From NCBI RefSeq assembly GCF_030269925.1, contig NC_085112.1, positions 12,897,501 through 12,961,500 of the forward strand: 64,000 nt of DNA, in the 5' to 3' direction. Source of the DNA: Bombyx mori. Lineage: Eukaryota; Arthropoda; Insecta; Lepidoptera; Bombycidae. This document shows, one piece after another, positions 44,629-55,739 of this stretch. The translations under genes and the position numbers were made by a program. The notes under the pieces are model-generated. The model worked only from the letters and a program-made list of their open reading frames with translations, did not search any database and had not been told where the DNA came from. Position 1 is the first letter of the stretch; the number at the start of each line of letters is the position of its first letter.

Positions 44629-44777
44629 TGTTCCGTGCCAAAACGATGTGGTCGCGTAAGCAATCTGTGTGCAGTGCCGTCAGCGGTGCATCGAGGGGCG
44701 ATGATACAGATCTCCCTTTTGCGGGTGGAGTCCGGCTATACCCTTTTGCAATAGCTCTAAGGGTCAGAGTGTTACAG
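44629..44777 (+). CDS. Four-TM gene, first confirmed exon
   Basis: Acceptor tttttttctttag|TG at 44628; ATG at 44646; donor CAG|gtaagc after 44777, phase 0. The reading from ATG starts MWSRKQSVCSAVSG and ends RVRVLQ. Confidence 0.75.
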
Positions 44778-47700
44778 GTAAGCTACTACTACCTAGTAAG
44801 AAGGTATGAATCGTCGCGGTCGAAATCGTAAAATTTACTAGTCTGGTTTTACTGGTGGTAGGACCTCTAGTGAGTCCACACGGGTAGGTATCACCGCCCT
44901 GCCTATTTCTACCGTGAAGCAGTAATGAGTTTCGGTTTGAAGGGTGGGGCAGCCGTTGTAACTATACTTGAATTTATATCTTAAAGGTGTGTGGCGCATT
45001 AACGCTGTAGATGTCTATGGGCTCCAGTAACCACGTAACACCAGGTGGGCTAAGAGCTCGTCCATCCATCTAAGCAATAAAAAAAAGATAAAGAAAGACA
45101 CATTTTCAGCTCATATCGACCGATGTTCTACTAAATGTTCAACTAAGCCGGTGTTCAAATTCCATTTTTTCTAATGAAATACGTACTTAATTTATATTGA
45201 GGAAAGACTTCCGTGATAAATGAATGAATGAACATTGTGTAATAAAAATAAAAATCGCTAAAATTATAATATAATTTGCGTAATTACTGTCGATTTTATA
45301 TTTAGGATCCGCACGGGTATACACCGCCCTGCCTATTCCAACCGTGAAACTGGATTTGGAGGGTGACACATCTATCTATCTATCTATATATATAAAAATG
45401 AATTGCTGTTCGTTAGTCTCGCTACAATTCGAGAACGGCTGGACCGATTTGGCTAATTTTGGTCTTGAATTATTTGTGGAAGTCCAGAGAAGGTTTAAAA
45501 GGTAGACAAATATGAAAATGCTCGGAAATAAATAAAAATGACAATTTTGTTTTCGCTTTTATGTGTCCCCCGTCGGACGGATTCCTTTTGTTTATTTTAT
45601 ATAAAAGTTTAGGTCTTTTATTTATCGATTGAGGCACTACGAAGTCTGCCGCGTCAGCTAGTTATACATATAATCCAGACTTAGACCTCAGGTCTCAAGT
45701 TGGGTGACGAAATTCACGCTGTTGATATTCTCAAGTTAAGTGAAGCATAGCTAATTTACTAGTTAGGTTGCGTTTCGGATACATTTTTAAACTTACAAAA
45801 ATGCCAATTGAATTGTATTTTATATTTAAAATTATGAGTCAAATAATAATACATATTAAACTTGTTTACCAACCCCACAGAACCACAAAATAAATGACAC
45901 CAGTAATCAGATACGCGTATCCAAGCTATAATTTCGCTCTTACTAAGCTCAAACATCTCCGCAGTTAATTACGAGCGAAGATACAAAGCCAGCGCAATTA
46001 TGAGAGTACGCGATGACATCGTTTGCATGTAAAATACAGGGCTGGCGACATTCTCGTGACGTTGGCAACACCTCGAGTAGAATCTCGTGTAATTTAATGA
46101 ACTCTGGGCGTTTCGTAAACTTGGTTATAAACGCGACCTGGAAGTCGCTTGAATATTCAGACGAAACTGCGAATAGTGTGGCCAATTTTGGTTATTTAAT
46201 AATTTTTTAATAATTTAAAGCCCGAGCGGAGCCCGCTCCGGCTCCGCTCGGGTCTTTAACAAAAATTTCAACGATATTTGACGTTGTTTTATTATTTTAA
46301 ATAAAAAAAACACTTATTGCGGCTTAACTATAATAGTTAGACATATGCTATCGTGAAACTTTTTATAATTATTAATGTGTTCTACAAAGTCGTAGTACAT
46401 TATTTTATTCTATCATCAATAGTTTTCACAGGGCATGCGATGTAAAGAATATTTTAGGTAATTTTTTACACTTTGGGTTATATTAAGAAGTTCTAGTAAA
46501 GATCCATAATTTTTTTCAAAAAAGATTATTAGCCTATGTCACTCGGGAATAGTGTAGCTTCCAAACAGTGAAAGAATTTTTCAAATCGGTTCAGTAGTTT
46601 CGGAGCCTATTCAATACAAACAAACAAACAAATCTTACCTCTTTATAATATTAGTATAGAAGTATAGAAAAGAGAACCCGCTTGTGCCGTTAATCCTAAT
46701 AAGAAAGTCTCTCACGATACAAAAAAAAAGTATTTTTTTATCCCTACCTATGCTGATAGCCTTGAGAGGCTATTTCAGCTTCTCCTTGAAGTATAGGTGA
46801 GCTCACGGGGCTCTAACTGGGAGTGTTGCTAACACTGGCCCTAGCAGTGTTTCGCACAATCTACCACCGGATCGGAAACGCGGCCCACTGAGAAGATCGA
46901 AGAATTCAGTCGTCGAGCCTTCGTCGCAAGCGACGGGTTCGACAAGGACGGTGACCGGTGCTTGTGGTACCTAAAAGCACCGTTACTGGATCAGGAGGAT
47001 CCGTAATGACGTGCTTAGGGCGACGTCGACTGTTTACCGAACCGTTAAATTGGTTCACCGCAAAATTAGGCATAATACTGCTACCTATCTTCGCAGGTCT
47101 AAAATACCTTCCACGTCTAATGACTGTAGTTTTTCTTGATATTCAATGCGGAAGCCATTAATGATCACGTAACTCGTTGCATAGATTGTCTGCGGTATCG
47201 GAGGACTGGTGGTTGGAGCGGTGGGTTGGTTGGAAGAGAAGCAGAAGCCGGCACTAGGTCTCGGAGTACCAACGGGAGCCATCACAGTACTCGCTGCTGG
47301 TAAGTGTCAGATTAAAATGCAGCAGAGGAAGCTACGTCTCGTACTATAGGAATACGTCAGTAAGCTCTCCAAGAGAATTCTTACTGGTGGTAGGACCTCT
47401 TGTGAGTCCACGCGGGTAGGTACCACCGCCCTGCCGTGAAGTAGTAATGCATTTCGGTTTGAAAGGTGGGGCAGCCGTTCTAACTATCTTGAGACCTTAG
47501 AACTTATATCTCAAGATGGGTGGTGCATTTATGTCGTAGATGTCTATTGGCTCCAGTAGCCACTTAACACCAGGTGGGCTGTGAACTCGTCCAGCCATCT
47601 AAGCAATAAAAAAAATAAAAACAAAATTACAGCTGTTAAATTATTATGATTTGACTTTTTGTTAATAAAAAAATAATGATGAAAGTTAAATAAAATATAA

Positions 47701-50700
47701 AAAAAAATTACAGCTAAAACTACCAAATCACAAAAATAAATAATTTATTTTCCGAACGCCCCCCAAAAAAAAACCAAGATACTTCTTAAATAGTTCAGTT
47801 CATTTTTTTGTATGCCGTGAGGTCCGCCGATACCTTATTGAAAACTTACGAAATATATTTACGTATGTACCTAAAAGCTAGCTTATACATTAAAACTCAC
47901 GTCAAGACAAAAGACATGGATTGGAAATTTGTGGAAAAATGCCTAGGACAACTTTGCTAGTACCATGCTAGCCTAGAATACCACAGCCTCTTACTATGTG
48001 CATCTTAAAAGGAGTCATCAGAGAATGGGAAACAACATTCTCCGAACTCTCTCACCCGCTCACATTCTATCCAACCTCTCAACAACACAAGCGAACAATG
48101 TTGTCATTAGAATAAAAATCACTAAATCTTTTCAGGTAGTGTAGTGTGTAATAGAATTAAGTCTCAAACTGAATGCTTTTATAGACGACGTAAAAAGAGT
48201 CCCTAAAATTGTTAAAGACAACAAGAATAGATTTAGTGCCTTCTTATAAAAAATAGCTTGCTTAGCGGTTCAAGTCTCAAATATCTAAGTAATAATACTA
48301 TAGATTTTAATAATATTTTTAGGATAGTAAAAAATGAAGATATTCAAAAAAAAGAGACGGTACTTTTTTTATTTCTACCACAAAAAAAGAACAGCAATGT
48401 ACGCTTTATATACCTAACGGACGTGTAAGTGAATTTATTTCAAACGAAACGTAAATGACAGCGTTGACAGGGGTGAGGATGGGTATGGAAGGGTTAGCAC
48501 AAAGAAATGGTGGCTAAAAGGGACGTCTAAAGGTAATCACAGCAGTGAAATAAGTAAAACATTTAAGAGTTTTTTTTTTATATTTTGGAGGTATAACAAT
48601 AGAAGGAAGATCTTCTACCAAGCGGGTGACATAGTTCAGTAGATTAACGGCCCGAATATTGTTGTTCGGAACTTCTATACGAGTATATGCAAGCTTATCT
48701 TGAAAATGTTATAAGCGAGATTCAGGCATACCGCTACAATATCTGCCCACAATATAAAATATATATTTTTTTAGAATTTCCCTCGGTTTTCGTGAGTCGT
48801 AGATTTAAGAATACTAGAGGTCCCGCAGTAGTCGAAATTCGACTATAATTGATTGGAATTGTAAGTTTGTACACTATTATGATTGTATTTTATACTTCTA
48901 TAACTTGTTATTTATTCGTAGTTCTATAATCACAAATTTCGCCAAGGCTACACTATAAAAAATATATTAATAAAGACAAACAATATTTAATCTATTCTCA
49001 ATTTGACAACAGACGTCAAGAACAAAAGTTTGCCAATAAATAGTATGCATGCGTGTGTGCGTCAAATATATGGTATGTAGTGTGTGTAATGTTTTCTTTA
49101 TTGATTTAATGTATCTTTTATGCATTATTTTTAAAAAATATTAGCATTGTGCACTTCTTCTCTATATTCTGTATAAGTGTGGAAAATTTCATACTCCTCT
49201 GTCCGCGCAATTTTCGTAAAAAGGGATACAAAGTTTTTGCTTCACGTATTAATATATAGATTTTTACCGCTTCGTGATCACGACCTTGTACGCGAAAACT
49301 ATAAAGAATTCGGAAAACTTCGGACATAGTAATGACTATAATGGAATTTTACTTTTACCGCAAGACTTATCTAGCGTGTCGTATCAACGTCACATATTAC
49401 GTATGGTAGCTAAAGTGTATAGTGACCTATGATAACGTATGGATTACGATACTCGATCCACTATCAAGTTGCTGCTTTAGTGAGAAGAGAAGGAATCTCG
49501 TTTCAGGTAATATTGGGTATCCGATATCCCATATTGAACCGTAGCTCTTTTTCTATCATGGCTGTTGGTTTGAAGGGTGCGACACCATTTGTTTAATACA
49601 ATTATCCTATCGACATCATTCATCAAAGCCTCACAGGTAGACCAAAGTGAGATACAAGATATTATTAGGACGACCATCCATGTTTGTTTCACCAGTCCAC
49701 TTCGTTTCATGCTGTGATTTCTAAGGTACCTACTAGTCGTCGTGGCCTAACGGATAAAACGTCCGATGCATTCGTGTTGAGCGATGCACCGGTGTTCGAA
49801 TCCCGCAGGCGGGTACCAATTTTTCTAATGAAATACGTACACAACAAATGTTCACGATTGATTTCCACGGTGAAGGAATAACATCTTGTAATAAAAATGA
49901 AACCCGCAAAATTATAATTTGCGTAATTACTGGTGATAGGACCTCTTGCGAGTCCGCGCGGGTACGTACCACCACCCTGCCTATTTCTGCCGTGAAGCAG
50001 TAATGCGTTTCTGTTTGAAGGGTGGGGCAGCCGTTGTAATACTTGAGACCTTAGAACTTATATCTCAACGTGGGTGGCGCATTTACGTTGTAGATGTCCA
50101 TGGGCTCCAATAACCACTTGACACCAGGTGGGCTGTGAGCTCGTCCACCCATCTAAACAATAAAAAAATAAAAAAAACTTCTGCACTAGAGTTGGATCAT
50201 GACCATCTACAAAACTTGCTAAGAAAATAGTCGGGCTCCACAAAAATATCGCCATCATAATTTTGATTTTATTTGCGTGGTCGTTACGATGTCCATTAAA
50301 CAGGTAAATTTAACCGAGTCGAAATAGAAACTATATTAATATTTTACGACCACATTCGTAGAAACAAAATTAACGCTAGAGTAAAAATGTTGTATACAAC
50401 AAAAATTTATTTGCACACGCCGAAATGTTTAGCGTGTATTTTAGTTCTAGATATCCTAAAATAGCGTCATCCCACATCTTACCTTGGATGTCGTAAAAGG
50501 AGACTAACATTTATCGGTAATAGCGTTTTTTGATCATTATACTACTAAAACACTCCGATGGTACTTACTGGCTGGACGTGTGTGAGACTTAACATTGTAC
50601 CGTCATCCTGCCTATTTCTGCCGCAATAAATTATAACGAATAAAACATTCATATTTATTATCTATACATACAAAATTAGAGTGTCTGTTTGTAATATTGA

Positions 50701-53631
50701 AATAACCGCTTTTTCCTACATGCATATAAATATATATACGATACATACATCAAAATAACATTTTTTACAATTTTTGTCTGTCTGTTTGTTCTGGCTAATC
50801 TCTGGAACGGCTGGATCGATTTTGATGAGACTTTCACTAATAGGTAGCTGATGATATAAGGAGTGAATTAGGCTACTTTTTTTAGACTAACTTCGCCCCG
50901 CGGCGTCGCCCGCAGTTTTTGTCGTACCGCGCGCAACATGGTGGGACTCGCCTATCAATAATAAAATTTAATGTTTCCGAAGCGAAAAGAGGGCGGGTCG
51001 CTAGTAGCAAATATGACTCGTGTTGCACTTTCAATTCTAATACTATACTCGGAATAAATGTTTTCAATGTATTCTTTATAATCCAGGTTATAAATTATAA
51101 TCTGGCGAAATTTCATCCGACTCTTTTATGTAGTCATTTTTGAATTATTTGGATTTGCTTTTTTCCCCACCCAATGCTGATAGCCTTGAGAGGCTATTTC
51201 AGCTTCACCCTAACGTGTAGGTGACCTCGCGGGGCTCAAACCGGAGTGTTGCTAACACTGGCCCTAGCAAGAGCAGTGCTTCGCAGAATCTACCACCGGA
51301 TCGGAAACGCGACCCACTGAGAAGATCCGGCGAGAAACTCAGTGGGCAAGATTTACTACTAACTCTCTCTCACTACTACTAACTACTCAACATACAAAAT
51401 TTTACATAATAGGTGATATATTGGGCATGGTTAATCAAGTGTTAATTTGTTTAGTTCATACATCAAAATACTAAATCATACCTCCCTTCCAGCCACATCG
51501 GTATACTACAGCCGAGGTTTTGGAGGCTGGACATCAGCAAGGTCTAACACGACCAGGAGTTGGGGTTCTCCATGGCGCGCACTCGGTCCTTCGCCGTGCT
51601 CAGCTATACCACTGACCTTGCTGTGGACGGTTGCCATTGGAGCTCACATAGCAATGCTCACGTTCTGTGTTAGATCATTATTAAACATTGGGTAAGGATT
51701 ATTTATTTCAAACTAGCTGACCCGGCAGACTTCGTAGTGCCTCAATCGATAAATAAAATACCTAAACTTTTGTATAAAATAAACTTAAAACAAACAAAAG
51801 GAATTCGTTCGACGGGGGACACATCAAAGGAAAAACAAAATTATTAGTTTTATTTAATTCCGAGCATTTTCATATTTATCTACCTTTTAAACCTTCTCTG
51901 GACTTCCACAAATAATTCAAGACGAAAATTAGCCAAATCGGTCCATCCGTTCCGTTCGAGTTTTAGCGAGACTAACGAATAGCAATTCATTTTTATTTAT
52001 AAAAGATAGATAGATTATGATTGTTCGCATCTTAGGTATTCTTGTTTTGAACTTCAATGCGATAAAGAGCGAGGTATCATTAAATGCGTTCTGGAACTTG
52101 TTGAAGCTCTCTAGATGGTTTAAGTGAACCAAGCTGTGCAATAAAACCTATCAAACTTTTGCTGACACACAAACTACAGCAGTATTAAGTCTATTGACAC
52201 GAAATTACCAACGAAAATGAGTAAAAATCTGATTCCATTTTTTTTGGGGACAGATAGGTGAACAGGTCATGATCAAATGGTTTTTGAGTGTTTTTTTGGG
52301 ACAGATATGTGATCAGGTCATGATCAAATGGCTGTTGAGTGTTAGCCAAAACCTTGAAATTGGTATCATGCCTTTTACTCAATTCGGACTTTTTCCCGAC
52401 GAGATCGGAGATTTGGTGAAGGGAACCAACGTGAGATTTATGTTTTTTTTTTATTGCTTAGATGGGTGGACGAGCTCACAGCCCACCTGGTGTTAAGTAG
52501 TTACTGCAGCCCATAGACATCTACGTCGTAAATGCGCCACCCACCTTGAGATATAAGTTCTAAGGTCTCAAGTATAGTTACAACGACTGCTCCACCATTC
52601 AAACTGAAACGCATTACTGCTTCACGGCAGAAATAGACGGGGTGGTGGTACCTACCCGTGCGGACTCACAAGAGGTCCTACCACCAGTTAAAATAGAATT
52701 TGATTAGCAATATTTTCAGGTGTGGAAGCACGACCTGCATAGGAGTGGCAGGAGCACAGCTTTCGGTCTCCCTTACGACTTTAGCAGCAACGCTTTTTAT
52801 GCTGCAGCTAGATTTACGATACGACGCGGCTCTGTCACCGCCGAGACAATCAGACACACACATCTGTACCGCTGTCTCTATGGTAGGTATGTGTAGATTC
52901 TTTATTATTATTTCTCACGTATTAATACGTAAAGCATACACTTGGTACCCCTTTTTACAAAAATTGCGCGGATGGAGGTAGGTATATGAAATTTCCCACA
53001 CTTATAAAAAATATAGAGAAGGAGTGCACAATGTTAATATTTGTTTTAAAATTATGTACAAAAATACATTAAATCAATAAAAAAACATTACGCATACTGT
53101 CACTTCGTTCACTGCGAAGAAGGACCCTCTTTTTTTTATTGCTTAGATGGGTGGACGAGCACAGAGCCCCCATGATGCTAAGCGGTTACTGGAGCCCATA
53201 GACATCTACGACGTAAATGCGTCACCCACCTTGAGATATAAGTTCTAAGGTCTCAGTATAGTTACAACGGCTGACCCGCCCTTCAAACCGAAACGCATTA
53301 CTGCTTCACGGCAGAAATAGGTAGGGTAGTGGTACCTATCCGTGCGGACTCACAAGAGGTCCTACCACCAGTAAAGTGTGACAGATAATCGTAACAGAAA
53401 ACCAGTGATTATTGACGATGGAAAAATGACTTCAATATTGTGGGGATAGGGTCCTAATCCTTGGGAAACACGAGTGACATACGTACCTTTTTGGAAACAA
53501 TTAAGAGATCCTCAATATCTTAGGTTCCTCTAACGTCAGTAGCGATCAGCAGCGGGCACAGCGGTGATGCAGATCCGAGCAGCCCACTCAACAAGGAGAA
53601 AGATCTACCACCGCCAGAGCCGCCGACCTGA
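44646..53631 (+). CDS. Spliced four-transmembrane protein of unknown family (5 exons)
   Basis: I assembled this gene from five exons (44646-44777, 47185-47299, 51493-51691, 52720-52886, 53540-53631). Their phases match at every junction and sum to 705 bp, encoding 234 residues plus stop. Predicted helices lie at about 42-61, 68-88, 120-142 and 156-178. The N-terminus is short and polar, the loop between helices 2 and 3 is Ser/Trp/Arg-rich, and the tail is acidic and proline-rich (LPPPEPP). Two cysteines (150 and 155) sit just before helix 4. I do not recognise the family; the layout resembles small tetraspan membrane proteins. Donors are strong (gtaagc, gtaagt, gtaagg, gtatgt); the exon 2 acceptor is weak. 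Position 44646 is the first ATG in an exon with a strong acceptor at 44628, so an upstream exon must exist and the protein may start earlier. Introns are crowded with SINEs, Helitrons and LINE tails. Confidence 0.75.
44845..45085 (+). mobile_element. Bm1-type SINE, head-less
   Basis: Body from actggtggtaggacctctag to catccatctaagcaataaaa, in intron 1 of the four-TM gene. Confidence 0.8.
45110..45370 (+). mobile_element. Second adjacent Bm1-type SINE, 3'-truncated
   Basis: Starts in a decayed head (ccggtgttcaaattcc), continues through ataaaaataaaaatcgctaa and ggatccgcacgggtatacac, and is cut off where a CTAT microsatellite and Helitron begin. Confidence 0.65.
45383..45661 (+). mobile_element. 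Non-autonomous Helitron, family 2
   Basis: Same ends and interior as 20251-20532; ends gccgcgtcagCTAG before T. Its 5' end abuts a (CTAT)n run at 45371-45386, which blurs the exact start. Confidence 0.75.
46215..46664 (-). mobile_element. Helitron-like repeat with a GC-rich terminal hairpin
   Basis: On the minus strand it begins TCTATACTAATATTATAAAG, a common lepidopteran Helitron 5' end, and contains the widespread cactgtttggaagctacact motif. The other end carries a perfect hairpin (46221-46252). A terminal CTAG was not found, so the assignment is tentative. Confidence 0.45.
46221..46252. repeat. Perfect 13-bp stem, 6-base loop hairpin
   Basis: cccgagcggagcc (46221-46233) pairs with ggctccgctcggg (46240-46252) around a cgctcc loop. 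It is GC-rich within very AT-rich surroundings. Confidence 0.9.
46735..47010 (-). mobile_element. Jockey-related LINE 3' end (3' UTR plus end of ORF2)
   Basis: The inverted tail begins tctatgctgatagccttgag-like (cctatgctgatagccttgag), passes ctaccaccggatcgga and reaches caggaggatccgtaatgacg. That last block aligns with the end of ORF2 in copy B near 57925-57950. This shows that the family of short tails at 18.1, 24.6 and 51.2 kb is a relative of the two long jockey-type copies. Confidence 0.7.
47185..47299 (+). CDS. Four-TM gene, exon 2
   Basis: Acceptor gttgcatag|ATT (weak pyrimidine tract), donor GCTG|gtaagt. Encodes VCGIGGLVVGAVGWLEEKQK and GLGVPTGAITVLAA, completing helix 1 and most of helix 2. 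An in-frame TAG directly before ATT fixes the left edge. Confidence 0.7.
47385..47612 (+). mobile_element. Bm1-type SINE, head-less
   Basis: Body from tggtggtaggacctcttgtg to atctaagcaataaaaaaaat; intron 2. Confidence 0.8.
47615..48590. other. Intron 2 sequence, nothing recognised
   Basis: AT-rich sequence without a recognised repeat or exon. Confidence 0.4.
48592..48745 (-). mobile_element. TRIM-family LTR fragment
   Basis: Inverted LTR blocks gaagatcttctaccaagcgg, aatattgttgttcggaactt, gcaagcttatcttgaaaatg and agcgagattcaggcat; the far end is missing. Confidence 0.65.
48814..49260 (-). mobile_element. Non-autonomous Helitron, family 1
   Basis: Inverted copy of 24886-25301, about 447 bp. 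CTAG at the left edge and TCTATATATTAATACGTGAA on the minus strand at the right edge, again inserted between A and T. Intron 2. Confidence 0.85.
49265..49735. other. Intron 2 sequence, nothing recognised
   Basis: A 77-codon minus-strand frame (49477-49710) has no recognisable feature. Confidence 0.4.
49736..50178 (+). mobile_element. Full-length Bm1-type SINE (reference copy)
   Basis: The best-preserved head in the window: A box tggcctaacgg (49743-49753) and B box gttcgaatccc (49794-49804). The complete middle and body follow, then the A-rich tail. About 443 bp, tRNA-derived RNA polymerase III-type promoter; intron 2. Confidence 0.9.
50180..50650. other. Intron 2 sequence, nothing firm
   Basis: A short piece at about 50595-50625 (cgtcatcctgcctatttctg) recalls the Bm1 body but is too short to call. 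Confidence 0.4.
50660..50932. mobile_element. Helitron-like dispersed repeat
   Basis: Starts TCTATACATACAAAATTAGA after an A and contains tggaacggctggatcgattt, a block common in lepidopteran Helitrons. The far end (cggcgtcgcccgcag) lacks a clear CTAG, so boundaries are approximate. Confidence 0.4.
51165..51348 (-). mobile_element. Jockey-related LINE 3' tail
   Basis: Inverted tail: atgctgatagccttgagagg, ggggctcaaaccggagtgtt, ctaccaccggatcgga, gaaactcagtgggc. Ends about 145 bases before exon 3. Confidence 0.75.
51493..51691 (+). CDS. Four-TM gene, exon 3
   Basis: Acceptor cctcccttccag|CC, donor TTGG|gtaagg. Encodes the tail end of helix 2, the loop (YYSRGFGGWTSARSNTTRSW) and helix 3 (AIPLTLLWTVAIGAHIAML). 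Incoming phase 1, outgoing phase 2. Confidence 0.75.
51713..52014 (-). mobile_element. Non-autonomous Helitron, family 2
   Basis: Inverted copy of 20251-20532, starting 21 bases after exon 3. CTAG at the left edge, preceded by A. Confidence 0.75.
52445..52690 (-). mobile_element. Bm1-type SINE, head-less
   Basis: Poly-T and attgcttagatgggtggacg to gaggtcctaccaccagttaa; ends about 30 bases before exon 4. Confidence 0.8.
52720..52886 (+). CDS. Four-TM gene, exon 4
   Basis: Acceptor caatattttcag|G, donor GTAG|gtatgt. Encodes CGSTTCIGVAGAQLSVSLTT (start of helix 4) and the polar segment up to ICTAVSMV. An alternative donor four bases earlier (ATG|gtaggt) would break phase with exon 5. Confidence 0.75.
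52918..53099 (+). mobile_element. Helitron family 1, 5' fragment
   Basis: acgtattaatacgtaaagca, cctttttacaaaaattgcgc and gagtgcacaatgttaatatt align with the first 180 bp of 24886-25301; the 3' half is lost. Confidence 0.65.
53130..53376 (-). mobile_element. Bm1-type SINE, head-less
   Basis: Poly-T and ttattgcttagatgggtgga to caagaggtcctaccaccagt; intron 4. Confidence 0.8.
53540..53631 (+). CDS. Four-TM gene, last exon
   Basis: Acceptor ctctaacgtcag|TA (or the TAG three bases later, also in frame). Encodes AISSGHSGDADPSSPLNKEK and DLPPPEPPT, then TGA at 53629-53631. A possible poly(A) signal ATTAAA lies at 53691-53696. Confidence 0.65.
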
Positions 53632-53699
53632 ACACGACCATTCTTATAGTGAAAAATGATATATAAAACTTGATTAAGTGTCCATTACACATTAAACGA

Positions 53700-54205
53700 A
53701 ATCTACATTTTTAATACGCTTTTATTAGCTTCAGACGTATGTATGTATGTAACGGAATCTTTGAACATGATTTTGACCCCCTACAACATGTCGGATTAAT
53801 TCGATATTTGGTATACTTATTAAGAACCGATGACAATTCAATATTAAAAAAAAAATAAAAAAAAAAATAGTTTAAAAAAACGAACAAAATACGCTTTTAT
53901 AGAAAATCCAACTAAAAATAGACAATAAATTTTAATTAAAAATATCGTAAGAAAAAGTGATTTTATTGTAAGAAAGCGCGGGGTGTTTTTCAGGATATTA
54001 TCAAAATAACCCTTCTACTCATATCTGTTCATAAAATATTTATACCTAACTACTGATACCATTCACCGCACCCTTTTTTACAATAAAATCACTTTTTCTC
54101 ACACTATTTTTAATTCAAATTTATTAAAATTTATTTTCTATTATTTAGTTGGATTTTCTATAAAAGCGTATTTTATTAGTTTTTTTAAACTATTATTTAT
54201 TTCAG
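53700..54205 (-). repeat. Foldback element F3
   Basis: Inverted relative to F1: the tail comes first (53705-53835, cgcttttattagcttcagac), then the left arm (about 53868-53978), the loop with caggatattatcaaaataac, and the right arm (about 54062-54190). It sits immediately downstream of the four-TM gene's last exon. Confidence 0.7.
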
Positions 54206-54209
54206 TTGG

Positions 54210-55165
54210 TATACGAATAGGTGTTATAACACAATTCTAAACAGTTCGATTAAATGTTGGTGATGTTGGTGATGTTTAATCTTCATAATTTTGTTAACAT
54301 TTGTTCACAATTAGGACTAGATATTTGGTAACTATCAGAAAGTATTAAGGATCTATGTCTAAACGAAAATTGGAACTGGAAAACTATGGCCGGTTTTTCT
54401 TCTCAGGGCGCACAATGTGGTTTTTGAGGTGTATCTAAGGCGCACTAATCTCACGGTATCCACGAAGGGTTTCTTCCTCTTCGTAATAACTTAAAACTGG
54501 ACCCAGCAAGACCTAGCTTACGCATATACCTTCATAGCTCACGGCGACCCGTAAAGGTTTCAGAAGTTCTCAGTATATTGCGACAGACACTATGAGATAA
54601 ATAAAATTATTTCTACGACTTGGTTTCGCCTTTTTTACTGTCATCAATGTCAAGCCGTTCGTGTAGATGAGAAAAATATAATGACAATTAAAAAAAAATC
54701 GAAACTAAGCCTAGACTAAGAAAAGATTTATACTTACTGAGAGTTTATCGGTTGTGCTGGTCAGTGAATCCATCTATTAGAATCTTAATGTATTAGCTTC
54801 CTTATTGTTCTCTGCCAAAATAATCTACTCAATAGTTCATTTATATTAATTGTGTATTATTTTTCAACATTTCAATTTCATCATTTTTGTGTGCCTTAAA
54901 AGCTAGGTTCTAGATTTTATTGTCTGAACATCTACATAGATTTATTAACGTTCTATATCGAAATGATTTTAAATGATTACACTTAGTAAAAATTTCGTTA
55001 TTAATGATAGTCTGTGTCGATAATACTTACAGGAGGTTATTTTGTATAGAAGCTATGAAAACAGCTGAGAAATCCCAAAACTGACCCAATTCTGAAGAAT
55101 CATAGGAAAGTGCTATTGGACAAAGCTAAGAGCATCATGCTTATACAACGGGAATAAACTAAAAA
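54210..55165. other. Intergenic, nothing recognised
   Basis: No gene or known repeat seen. Confidence 0.4.
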
Positions 55166-55169
55166 TATA

Positions 55170-55330
55170 GGTCCTAATGTTTCGAATGAAATATATTTCA
55201 AATTGTTAATGTTCACACTGACTTCAACGGCGAAGTAGTGACACGGTGTAATAAAGATCGAGCCCGCATAAATTACAATTTAGGTAATTAGTGGTAGTAG
55301 GGGGTATACGTCACACGCGGACGTCTGTCT
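55170..55330 (+). mobile_element. Decayed Bm1-type SINE, middle part
   Basis: aatgaaatatatttcaaatt, cttcaacggcgaagtagtga and acggtgtaataaagatcgag follow the Bm1 middle; it breaks off before the body. Confidence 0.5.
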
Positions 55331-55433
55331 GAAAGATGAGATTCTATAGTGCTTCACTCCTACTGTGTTACCAACATTAAAATTATCAGAAGTTAGAAGT
55401 GGAAAAAATAAAGTCCGTTTTTTTTTAAACTCT

Positions 55434-55662
55434 TTTACTGGCGGTAGGACTTCTTGTGAGTTCGCGCGGCTAAGTACCACCACCCTGCGTATTTCTATCG
55501 TGAAGCAGTAATGCGTTTCGGTTTGAAGGGTGAGGCAGCCGTTGTAATTATAAATGAGACCTTAGAACTTATATCTCAAGATGGGTGGCGCATTTACGTC
55601 GTAAATCTCTATGGGCTCCGGTCACCACTTAAGACCAGGTGAACAGTGAGCTCGTCCTGCGG
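55434..55662 (+). mobile_element. Bm1-type SINE, head-less
   Basis: Body from actggcggtaggacttcttg to caggtgaacagtgagctcgt. Confidence 0.75.
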
Positions 55663-55669
55663 AATAGCT

Positions 55670-55735
55670 GACGTCCACGAGCAACGCTAACCACTAACCA
55701 CAAAGTATGCTCGTCTGCCTACAAGGGCAATAAAC
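55670..55735 (+). mobile_element. LINE 3' terminus scrap
   Basis: acgtccacgagcaacgctaa and tgctcgtctgcctacaaggg match the end of the FPRTIRLWNELPS-family LINE. Confidence 0.55.
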
Positions 55736-55739
55736 AACA

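Noticed and set aside
46221..46252. Hairpin as a transcription terminator
   Set aside because: Rho-independent terminators are bacterial; here the hairpin belongs to a dispersed repeat in a eukaryotic intron.
49736..49810. tRNA-like heads as functional tRNA genes (also 6335-6422, 10650-10745, 13030-13125, 42135-42210)
   Set aside because: They contain A- and B-box-like motifs but lack a proper acceptor pairing and run directly into SINE bodies.
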